Of a DNA stretch of 27,917 nucleotides, positions 18,486 through 27,917 are shown piece by piece. The notes below the pieces were generated by a model. The model was not told the origin of the DNA, made no database searches, and was given only the letters and a program-made list of their open reading frames with translations. Position numbers and translations under genes: made by a program. Within the stretch, counting starts at the first letter, position 1. Every line of letters starts with the position of its first letter. This DNA comes from Anaeromyces robustus (Eukaryota; Neocallimastigomycota; Neocallimastigomycetes; Neocallimastigales; Neocallimastigaceae): NCBI GenBank assembly GCA_002104895.1, contig MCFG01000577.1, positions 1-27,917 of the forward strand, read 5' to 3'.

Positions 18486-21400
18486 TTAATTTTCCTTTTT
18501 GGCTTTTTTGGCTTTTACTTGTTGTTTTTTATCGGATTCTCCTGGTTCACTAAGTCTTCCTCTATTATTAATTTTTTCCTTTTCTCCTTTTTCAAAAATA
18601 GTATTTAACCAACTATTTTCATTATTTGGATTGGCTGATCCTCTTCTTCTTTCATAATAATAATAAATTCCTTCATCTGGTACTTTAACAATTCTTGGTT
18701 TTTGACGATAACAATCATTTCTAAATAATTTATCTTCTAAAACTCCACGTTTTAAAGAGAATTTTAATTTTTTCTTATCTAAAAATTCTTTACGCCATAT
18801 AGAATTATTAACAAATCCATAGGCCTTCTTCTTACGTCTTGTATTATTAATATTAAGATCATAATCTTCTTGTTCTTGATTATGAGCACAATGATAGGAA
18901 TCACTAATACAATCAACTAAATAACCTACAACAACATCTTTATCTTCGGAATTTTGATATAAACTTTCAAAGAATTTTTCATCTACAAAATCATCAGCAT
19001 CCATAAAACCAATAAATTCTCCCTTAGCAATTTCCATACCAATATTTCTTCCTCTTCCTATACCTCCATTATTTTGTAAATTAATAATAGTAATTCTACT
19101 ATCATCTTCATATTTCTTTAAAATTTCTGGGGTATTATCGGTAGAAGCATCATTGATAATAATTAATTCAATGTCTTCAAGAGTTTGATCTAAAATAGCT
19201 TTAATACCCTTATCTAAATATTGGGCACCATTATAGGTTGGAAGAATAACAGAAACTTTAGTAGTAGAAGTAGAAATACATTCATCTTCGAAATATGGGG
19301 ATAAGAAGTATAATTCTAAAGCTTCTTCATTGTCAATTTCATTAGTACCAAAGATACTGAAAAATAAAATATTATCTTTAGCAATACGATTATTGAATTC
19401 TTCATTATTACAAAGATTATCGGTAAGTGGTAAATCAGTAAGCATACTATTTTGATCTACAAATAAGGAGGTTTCGTCAAATCCATAGAAATCAATGGTT
19501 CTTTCTTCATTAAGGGTTGGTAATTTAGATTTTCTGATTTTACCATAACCAGTAATATAGTCTGGATAATATTCTTGGTTGGTTCCGTAAATATTATAGT
19601 TAACAACTAAATAGATAGGTAAAAGGCTATAGATACCACGTTTTCCAGTAATAAGGAAGGCTTTATTAAGTTCATCCTTAAATAATTGACGTACTGGATC
19701 AAATAAATCACGATATAATGGAATTGGGGCATTCTTTAAGAATCTCCAATGATGAACATAAGATCTACCAAAGTAATCTTCAATTAATTTGAAAGAATTG
19801 TAAAAAGCTCTATCATTCTTTCTTTGATTTCTCATTTCCTTAGAGGTTAAAGCGGGTTGTAAATTGTATTTTGGGTAGAAGCCATCATTACTAAAGAATA
19901 AACGTGGATGAGTGTACTTGATAAAGAATTGATTTTGATTAAGATAAACAAAACGTTCAGAGATGCCTGGAATTTGATCTAAATACATTTCAATGGTATG
20001 AACATTACTCTTCTTTCTGTACTTTCTTGGAACAATTTTATCCGAGGTAATAATTTGAATTTGATTATTAGCATCTTCATTAACTAAAGATTCTAATTTA
20101 CTTTCAAAAGATTTTTCTGGAACAACAATATATATTTTTCCTTGGAACCATGTTAAATATTTGGTGATGGATTGAGTGGAATATTTTAATTTTCTAATTT
20201 CCATATCTTCCGTTTTATCGAAAACATAAACAATGGACATATTTTCAACCCATTTCCATTCATCACCTAATGGTTCATTTCCATCACTATAACTTTGAAG
20301 GGCATCAATTTCTTCCTTTTCTCTAGTACTCATTTGATTTTGCATATTGAAACTATCCTTCAAATGAAGATATTCTTTAACAATTTCTAATTTTTGATGG
20401 AAAAGAGGTCTACTTAATAATTCTTCAGAAGTAATACTTGATTCCTTATTATCTTCAGATTCATTGTTATTTAATTCCATAGCATCTTCAAGTTTTTCAA
20501 TTTCATTTAATTGGGCAAGTACAAGATTTTCCAAATCAACAAAATCTTTCTTTTCATAAGGTGTTGGCCATGGATATCTGGTAATCATATATTCAGAAAA
20601 TTGATATAAAGCTTCTTCTTTAGTGTATCTATCATTGAAATTATAGGCTAAAATTTCTGGATGAGTCTTATAATGAATCATTTCATCATAATTAGCTTTA
20701 ATATTATCATTAATTCTTCCAAATTTAATTCTTCCTTCATGATCTTCTGGATAACTTAAAATAGTACCATATTGTTTTATAGTTCTATTTTCTGGTAATT
20801 GATAACCTACGAAATTATTGGCTTTTCCCTTACCACCAAATTTAGATGGGAATTCTGGATGTTGAGTAACATAATGTTGGAACATTAAAAATAAGTATAA
20901 ACTATGAGGTTCAAATGGATTTCTAAATTTATCCGTAATAGTAACTCTTAATTCATCCTTTAAAAGTTGTCTAAATGGTTCCATTAAATCACGGTAAAAG
21001 ACATAAACAGTATGTTCTAAATAATAATACTTGAATTTTGGATCAAAGTATCTTTTAATAATGGAATCAGTGAAATAGGATGTAGCATAAAAACTATTAT
21101 GCATATCATTACGACTTAATTCCTTTTGTACCTTTTTTCTATCGAATTTTATTTCTCTTTCTAAATAAGTTTTTGGATAATGTTCTTTGGTTGTGAAAAA
21201 GAAGGCTGGATGAACATAATTATTAATGAAAAAGTCATCATTTAAGAAAAGAAATTGTTCAGTAATACCTGGAATTTTATCTAAATATAATTCTATAACA
21301 CCAGAATCATAGGTTGGAATAACATGTTTTGGCATAACATCTTTATGATAAACCATTCTTACTTTGGAATTAGTAGTATTTAACCATTGAGGTATTTGTT

Positions 21401-22028
21401 GAGCGGTAAAAATAATGATTTCACCTTCATGCCATGGTAAATATTTTTCTACAGAACGAATAGAATATCTAAGTTCATCGGCTGAACGGAATCTACTATT
21501 GATATCTCTTTCACCACCATTATATTTTGCTTTTTCTTCCAAAAAATCGGTATCAGATCCATCAACCCAAGTATATAAAATGGATATATTTTTTACCCAT
21601 TCCCATTCAGGTTCAAGATCTCCTCCTTTATAATTATCTATATAATAAGCATCATCATGTATTTCACCATCACCTACTTTATTTTTCATAGCAGTATTAT
21701 CATTATTATCAATAATGATATCATCCTTATTACTATTATCTATAATAACATCTTTATTGTCTTCATTGATATCTTCTTGAGTATTATCAACGATATCTTT
21801 AACATCGTCAACTTTATTTATAATGACATCATTTGCATTTTCTACGGTATTATCTATTAAAACATTATTTTCATTGGATATACTTTCAATTTGTTTGTAA
21901 ATAGCTTCATTTTTGCTATTAATAGAATTGATATAAAAAATACTAATAAATAATATCACTGAAAAGATGATAATTATTAATAAATTATTTCTTGTTTTTC
22001 TAATTCTAAGAGAAGATCTATATATCAT
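18486..22028 (-). CDS. Tandem Stealth-domain phosphotransferase fused to a GT2 glycosyltransferase
   Basis: An intronless 1180-residue protein. Residues 16-33 are a hydrophobic signal anchor after a basic N-terminus, predicting a type II membrane protein with its enzyme domains in the secretory lumen. A stretch rich in D, N, K and I (about 45-135) is a linker. Residues 141-480 are a Stealth domain with YTWVDGSD (152-159), RFRSADELRYSIRSVEKYLPW (179-199), FLNDDFF (261-267) and YRDLMEPFRQLLKDEL (345-360). Stealth enzymes, such as GNPTAB and bacterial capsule polymerases, transfer sugar-1-phosphate. Residues 589-910 are a second, degenerate Stealth copy. Residues 925-1135 are a family-2 glycosyltransferase (GT-A fold) with VSVILPTYNG, NDASTD (959-964), MDADD (1009-1013) and LED (1097-1099), followed by a basic Lys-rich tail. 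The ATG context (AACAAAATGA) has A at -3. The acceptor glycan is unknown. Confidence 0.93.
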   Translation of the reverse strand: MIYRSSLRIRKTRNNLLIIIIFSVILFISIFYINSINSKNEAIYKQIESISNENNVLIDNTVENANDVIINKVDDVKDIVDNTQEDINEDNKDVIIDNSNKDDIIIDNNDNTAMKNKVGDGEIHDDAYYIDNYKGGDLEPEWEWVKNISILYTWVDGSDTDFLEEKAKYNGGERDINSRFRSADELRYSIRSVEKYLPWHEGEIIIFTAQQIPQWLNTTNSKVRMVYHKDVMPKHVIPTYDSGVIELYLDKIPGITEQFLFLNDDFFINNYVHPAFFFTTKEHYPKTYLEREIKFDRKKVQKELSRNDMHNSFYATSYFTDSIIKRYFDPKFKYYYLEHTVYVFYRDLMEPFRQLLKDELRVTITDKFRNPFEPHSLYLFLMFQHYVTQHPEFPSKFGGKGKANNFVGYQLPENRTIKQYGTILSYPEDHEGRIKFGRINDNIKANYDEMIHYKTHPEILAYNFNDRYTKEEALYQFSEYMITRYPWPTPYEKKDFVDLENLVLAQLNEIEKLEDAMELNNNESEDNKESSITSEELLSRPLFHQKLEIVKEYLHLKDSFNMQNQMSTREKEEIDALQSYSDGNEPLGDEWKWVENMSIVYVFDKTEDMEIRKLKYSTQSITKYLTWFQGKIYIVVPEKSFESKLESLVNEDANNQIQIITSDKIVPRKYRKKSNVHTIEMYLDQIPGISERFVYLNQNQFFIKYTHPRLFFSNDGFYPKYNLQPALTSKEMRNQRKNDRAFYNSFKLIEDYFGRSYVHHWRFLKNAPIPLYRDLFDPVRQLFKDELNKAFLITGKRGIYSLLPIYLVVNYNIYGTNQEYYPDYITGYGKIRKSKLPTLNEERTIDFYGFDETSLFVDQNSMLTDLPLTDNLCNNEEFNNRIAKDNILFFSIFGTNEIDNEEALELYFLSPYFEDECISTSTTKVSVILPTYNGAQYLDKGIKAILDQTLEDIELIIINDASTDNTPEILKKYEDDSRITIINLQNNGGIGRGRNIGMEIAKGEFIGFMDADDFVDEKFFESLYQNSEDKDVVVGYLVDCISDSYHCAHNQEQEDYDLNINNTRRKKKAYGFVNNSIWRKEFLDKKKLKFSLKRGVLEDKLFRNDCYRQKPRIVKVPDEGIYYYYERRRGSANPNNENSWLNTIFEKGEKEKINNRGRLSEPGESDKKQQVKAKKAKKEN

Positions 22029-22895
22029 TTTGTTTATACTGATTATTTATTTAAATTTAAAAATTAATTATATCTATCATAAAAAATTAGGTATTTTAAA
22101 ATATTTAATTAAAATTATTTTTATTTAAAATTAAAATATATAAATATATATATTTTATCTATAATGTTGATTTAGGTTATTTATGTTTTTGAATAATAAA
22201 TTTTTATTTTAATCTAGATAAATTGAATGTATATTTATCTAGATTATTTTATTTATTTATTTTATTAGTAAAGAAAAATTAAATTATAAATTGATAATAT
22301 TATTTAAAAATAAACCATTAATAATTTTTATTACTATTATAATATTATATTATTATTAATTATGTTTACTACAGTTTTTTTTCTTTTTTAACTTCAATGA
22401 AATATAATCAATTGAAATTTTAATTAAAATATAAATATAATATTATTTTTTTTTTATTTTTTAAATTTTTAAAATGTTATTATTACTTTATTTTATTATA
22501 TTTTATTTTATTTTTATTATTATATTAAATTTATTATTTTTTATTTTATTATTATATATTTGATTAAATTAATTTTATTTAAAATTTTTTATTTTAATTA
22601 TATTTTTTATTTTAATTTGTTATTTTATTTTATTTTATTTATTATTTAATAGTTTATTATTTTTTTTTCTTTCTTTTTATTTTTTTTTATATTTATTTTT
22701 TCTTTCTTTTATTTATTTATTATTTATTTATTTTTTATTTTATTATTTATTTAAATAATAAAGTGAAAAAAAAAAAAAAAAAAAAAAAAAAGAAAAAAGA
22801 AAAAAAAAAAAAAGAGAAAGAAATATATTTATATTTATATTAATATTAATATATATTATTAAATTTTTTTGATTTATTATTAATTATTTATTAAT

Positions 22896-22949
22896 TTATT
22901 ATTTATTATTTATTATTTATTATTTATTATTTATTATTTATTATTTATT
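22896..22949. repeat. (ATTATTT)n heptanucleotide array
   Basis: About seven to eight ATTATTT units in direct tandem, ending at TTGAATTCC. Confidence 0.9.
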
Positions 22950-22955
22950 GAATTC

Positions 22956-22998
<43 letters not shown>

Positions 22999-25375
22999 GG
23001 CATAAATATATAAAATTAAAACATTTGTTAAACATTAATATATAAACAATAAATTAAAAATAAATTTGACATAAATAATAAATTAAAATATAACAAAAAA
23101 AAAAAAAACATTATATTATATATAATATAAAATATAAAAAAAAAAAAAAGGGATTGAATTATATTTTTAAATCATTAATTTAAAATCTAGATTTTAGTTG
23201 GAAAATTCTTTTGCCAATTTTTATTGTTTAACTATAATTGTAATTTTATTTATTAAATATTATCAAGCCACAGTAAAAATCTTAATAATAATTACATTTA
23301 CATTAAAAAATTAATGTATTTCTAGAAAAAAATTAAAAAAAATTAAAAAATATTAAAAAATATTAAAAATTATTTATAAAATAAACAAATAGAATTTTTT
23401 ATATCTTTTTTTTTTTAATATTTAATGCATTATTATTAAAAAAAATTTTTTTAATTAACTTTATATATAATATTTATATAATATTGTTAATCACTTTTTT
23501 TTTAGTTTTAATTAATTTTAATTTATTTTTTAATTTATTTTTAATTTATTTTTATTTTTTATCAAAAAAAAAAAAAAGAAAAAGAAAAAAAAAATTTTTA
23601 CTAAATAAGTAAATAAATGAATAAATAATTAATGAATTAAATAAATAAATAAATAAAATTTTTATTATCAATCCTGTATAGTAAAATTTAAACTTTTTTT
23701 TGTGAATTTGTACTAAAAATTTGTTCAATATTATTCAATAATATAAATAATATATATTATCAATATAATAATTTATTATACTTTCTATATATATTAATAT
23801 ATTTATATTTAATGAATGAATTGAAATTTCATTGTTTTTTTTTTGTCTTTTTATATATATATATAAAATAATAATAATTAATAATTAATGTGTTTAATTA
23901 TTAATAATAATAAATAATAATAAATTTTGTCAATATTTTTTTTATTTATTTAAACATTTTTTATTATACAATTAATACACTTAATTATTTTATATTCTAT
24001 TATATTATATTACATTCTATTCTATTATATTATATATTATTCTATTATTAATTTATTAATAAACGGTATATATAAATTATTATATTTATTATTTTTTATT
24101 TATTATTTTTTAATTTAAATAATAACTTAATAAGAAATTATAATTTAAAATTTAAAACCGTTTTTTTTCATATGTTTTTATTTTTTATGAACCGTCCTAC
24201 TTACCTTGAAAAACTAAATATATAAGTAAAATAAAATAAAAAAAAAGTAAACCATTTTTAATAAATAAGTAAATAAATAAAATAAATAAAAAAATATCCC
24301 ATTCTTTATTACGGTGACGGTGACAATTTGTTTTATTCTAATAAAAAATATAATAAAAATAATTAGTAGAATAAAAAATAATGATTTAAAATTTAATCTA
24401 ATTTGTTTTATTTTTTTATTATAATAATTTAAATTTAATTTATTAATGGAATCAATGACTTTATTAATTTATTAATATATTATAAATATATTTTAATATA
24501 TGGGTACCTATTTAAAATTTATTTAGCCTTAATAATTAATAAATGGATTCATAAAATAATTTTTTTCTTTTGGTACAAATATTTTAATTTTTTTCTCTGT
24601 ATAAACTTTAATAAATAACAAAATATTAATAATAATATTAAATAATTAATAATAAGATTTTTAAAAAAGAAAGAAAAAAAAAAACAATAATAAAAAATAT
24701 TTAATTATTATTTATTATATAATTAATTGTTTAAGAAATGATTTTTAATAATGAAGGAAAAAGAAAAGAAAAAAAAAATACTTTTATTATTATTAATGAT
24801 ATTTGAATAATTATGCCATAAAGTAAGGAAAAAGAAAAGGAAAAGTAAAAGTATGATTTATGATTTAATGATTAATAATTAATGATTAATCATTAATCCA
24901 ATTTAATAATTAATAATAAATAATTAATAAATAATCAATTAAAGAGTAACAAATTAAAATATTAATTAATAAAAATATCTTTTTTTTTTCTTTTTTTTTT
25001 TTTTTTGTTTAAATAACAAATTTCCATAATAATATTTATTAATATAATTAAAACAATATAAAGTACAATATAATATAAATATAAATATATAAATATATAT
25101 AATATAAAATATAGTATAAATATTTAATATATAATAATATATAAAATATATCAAATAAATATAGTATAAATGTAAAATAAATATATAATATATAATATAT
25201 AATATATAATAATATAAAAATATAAAAATAAACCATCTAATAATAATATATAAATAATATATAAATATAATAGTCTAAGATATAATAATAATATATAATA
25301 TATATATAATAATATATATATAATAAATAAATTAAATATATATAAATATACAATAATATATTTATAGAAATATTT

Positions 25376-25502
25376 AATAATATTTAATAATTAATAATTA
25401 ATAAATAAATAATAATTAATAAATAAATAATAATTAATAATAAAATAATAATTAATAATAAAATAATTCATGATTATTTATTTATTTATTTATTTAATAA
25501 TT

Positions 25503-25534
<32 letters not shown>

Positions 25535-25585
25535 TTATTAATTATTTATTTATTAATTAATTATTTATTTATTTATTTATTATTC
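25376..25585. repeat. AATA-rich block facing a TTTA-rich block (strand-asymmetry switch)
   Basis: Left of the palindrome TCATGA (25468-25473) the plus strand is dominated by AATAAATAATT-type units; right of it by TTTATTTATT-type units. The two halves are roughly complementary, so the whole could fold as an imperfect hairpin. There is almost no G or C in about 200 bp. Confidence 0.6.
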
Positions 25586-26322
25586 AAATTATTTAATTAT
25601 TAATTATTAAATATTAGGTTAATGTTTGTAAGTAATTTTTAATGGTTTATTTGGTATTTTTTATGACAATTTTTAACAATTAATAACTAATGAAATAATG
25701 AACAAATGAATAAATAATAAGGAATTAATAAAATGAATAATTAAATAAATAAATAAATAATAATTAATAATAATTAAATAAATAAATAATAATAAAATAA
25801 AATAAAATGAATCATTCATTTTTTTAATAATTCTAAATAACATTCACTTATTCTCTCATATTTAAAAAAAAAACTATAAAAAGTAAAAAGTTAACAAATA
25901 AAAAATATACAAAAAAAATTTATAATTCTTAACAACGGTAATTATTTTATATTAAATTATTTATGGAGTAGTCATTTTTATCATTTTTATCATTTTAGTC
26001 ATTTGTTTTAGTCATTTGTTTTATACAAAAAAAAATTTTTTTTATTGTCTTCTACTGCCTAAAATATTATTACAAAATGAAGTTTGTTTTTTTTTTTTAG
26101 TTTTGTTATTTTTCATCATAATTTATACAAAACAAAACAAAACAATAATAACTAATAATTAATAACTAATAATGAATAATTAATAAATAAATAATGTATA
26201 ATGAATAATAAATACTATACATACACATACACACATATTCATACGCCCGCAATTTGTTTTTTGATTTTTGTTTTTGTTTTGGTTTTTTTGTTTCAAAATG
26301 AAAAAAAAATGTAATAATTTAT

Positions 26323-26357
26323 TACATTTATTTATTTATTTATTTATTTATTTATTT
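26323..26357. repeat. (TTTA)n microsatellite
   Basis: About eight uninterrupted TTTA units. Confidence 0.9.
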
Positions 26358-27619
26358 TATATTCTTAGTAGAAATATTAATTCCTTTCATTTAACATTTA
26401 TTTAAAATAAAATAAAATAAAATAAAAATAAAAAGGATTGAACTTAGAAAATAAATATTAACTCGTAAGTTAAAAAAAAAAAAAGTTACAGCAATAAATA
26501 AATAAATACATAAATAAATAAAAATACCAACACAAACTTAATATTAATTTAAACAAAATAAAACAGTTACAGGTAAAAAAAAAAAAAGGAAAAGTTATTA
26601 ATTAAAAGAAACATTTATCATTTATAGTAAGTATTAAATATTAAATAAATGAATCTATAAAAATAAATAAATAAATATAAATAAATTAATGAATGAATCT
26701 ATAAAAATAAATAAATAATCAATTAAAAATTGAAGGAATAAAAAGATAATTCTTTTTAAATAAAATAAAATATAATAAAATACCTTTTTTTTTTTACTTT
26801 CTAATTTTTATTTAGCATAAAAATGTTTCAAAAAAAAATTTAAATAAATAAATGAATGAATAAATAATTAAATAAATAAATAAATAACTAATTAATTAAT
26901 TAAATAAATAAATGAATAATTAAATGAATAAATAATGCAAATAAACAAAATTAATAAAATATTTTAAGCTTTTACTTAATATGGTTATTTTTAATTATTA
27001 AATATTAAATATTAATATAAACAATAATAATAAAAAAAGTAAAAAAAAAATTATTACAAATAATAAATAATAATAAATAATAAAAATATTATAAATATTA
27101 TTAAATAAAATTAAATAAAATTTATAATAATAATATTATAAAAAAAAAATTATTTATTATTATAATTATTATTTATTATTATTTATTATTATTATTATTA
27201 TTTTTAATTATTTATTTACATTTTTTTACTAAAAAAAAGATTTAAATGTAGGACAGGACAATGATTGATTGTATGACATTGTATTACAATGTATTTTAAT
27301 GTAGTACAATTTAATTTTATTGTAAAAAAAAAAATTTTTTTTTTTTCTGTATAATTTTTTGTATTACTTGAATTCTTTTTTTTTTTTTTTTTAAAGGTTA
27401 TTTTTTTTTTTAATTTTTTTTTTTTTATAATCCTAATTTTATTCTAAACTTTTATTATTATTATTATTCTTTATCGTTATCATCTATTAATCCTTATTTT
27501 TTTTTGTCTTACCTATTTATTTTTCCTTTTTCCTTTTCTTTTTTCCTTTTTTTTTTAACATATAGTTATCCATTAAAAATATATATATAGGTATAATATT
27601 TATTAATTAATTAATTAAT

Positions 27620-27781
27620 TAATTCTTCCATTATTAACATAATATTATGCTTTTTAATTAATTCTTCCATAATAACATAATTTTTATGCTATTAACGAAT
27701 TATTCCATCATTCCATTATGAACATAAAATCATGCTATTATTATTCCCTTTTTTCCATTATAACAGTTTATGCTATTATTA
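27620..27781. repeat. Imperfect tandem repeat of TTCCATTAT-AACATAA-ATGCTATTA units
   Basis: Four degenerate units of about 40-50 bp each contain TTCCAT(T/A)AT, (A)ACATAA and TATGCT(ATTA) in the same order. The units differ by short indels, so it is an old or fast-drifting minisatellite. No coding frame is evident. Confidence 0.75.
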
Positions 27782-27917
27782 AAAACAATAAAAAAAATAA
27801 AAAATAAAAAAAATAAATAAAATTAGAAAATACTTTTTTTATATATATTTTTTATTTCTTTTTTATTTTATTTTATTTATAAGTTTTATATTATATATTA
27901 ATTAATTAAAATTTTTT

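Larger units (their letters stand above)
22029..27917. other. Long gene-free AT-rich region upstream of the Stealth gene
   Basis: Nearly pure A/T DNA with TTTA, AATA, ATTATTT and AT arrays. The promoter of the Stealth gene must lie near its left end, but no TATA box can be singled out where almost every stretch is TATA-like. I see no CDS, tRNA or rRNA here. Mixed patches at about 24180-24320 and 26215-26250 are too short to interpret. Confidence 0.65.

Noticed and set aside
21415-21633. Plus-strand frames inside the Stealth gene
   Set aside because: Antisense shadows of the well-supported minus-strand CDS.

Overview
The window is an extremely AT-rich stretch of nuclear DNA from a eukaryotic microbe. 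It has long homopolymer A/T runs, abundant microsatellites, long intergenic deserts, intronless genes that end in TAA, a poly(A)-tailed LINE and an animal/microbe-type Stealth glyco-enzyme. The best fit is an anaerobic gut fungus (Neocallimastigomycota); a dictyostelid-like amoeba is the main alternative. This assignment rests on composition and gene style only and is an inference.

Layout from left to right. Positions 3-86 hold the last codons of an Ala/Lys/Asp-rich helical protein. A low-complexity desert follows, containing a 144-bp coding-like tandem duplication (3571-3895). At 4957-5325 lies a 5'-truncated copy of the window's LINE, bounded by a 14-bp target-site duplication (TSD). At 5953-6251 is a 63-bp perfect inverted repeat whose loop has received a 123-bp poly(A)-tailed SINE-like insert with a 12-bp TSD. 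At 8889-9421 is a GC-richer 533-bp tRNA-like SINE candidate with an (ATT)n tail and an 11-bp TSD. At 11101-16290 is a complete, apparently intact LINE retrotransposon on the minus strand, with a 39-nt poly(A) tail, 3' UTR, a single 1439-codon ORF, a 5' UTR of about 600 nt with a structured 5' end, and a perfect 11-bp TSD. After a second desert with an inverted repeat comes the only ordinary host gene that is complete, 18486-22028 on the minus strand. It encodes a type II membrane protein with two Stealth-type phosphotransferase domains (the second degenerate) fused to a family-2 glycosyltransferase. From 22029 to the end I see no gene, only AT repeats.

How the parts relate. The host gene probably builds or decorates a phosphoglycan in the secretory pathway. 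The remaining non-random, GC-richer islands are all retroelements. Four insertions in about 12 kb still have recognisable target-site duplications, so this intergenic space is an active or recently active landing zone. Two 3'-tail types (poly(A) and ATT repeats) suggest that more than one retrotransposition machinery has operated here. The points most worth a second look are the nested, pseudoknot-capable 5' end of the LINE, the tandem Stealth/pseudo-Stealth/GT2 fusion, and the two uncharacterised short retroposons.
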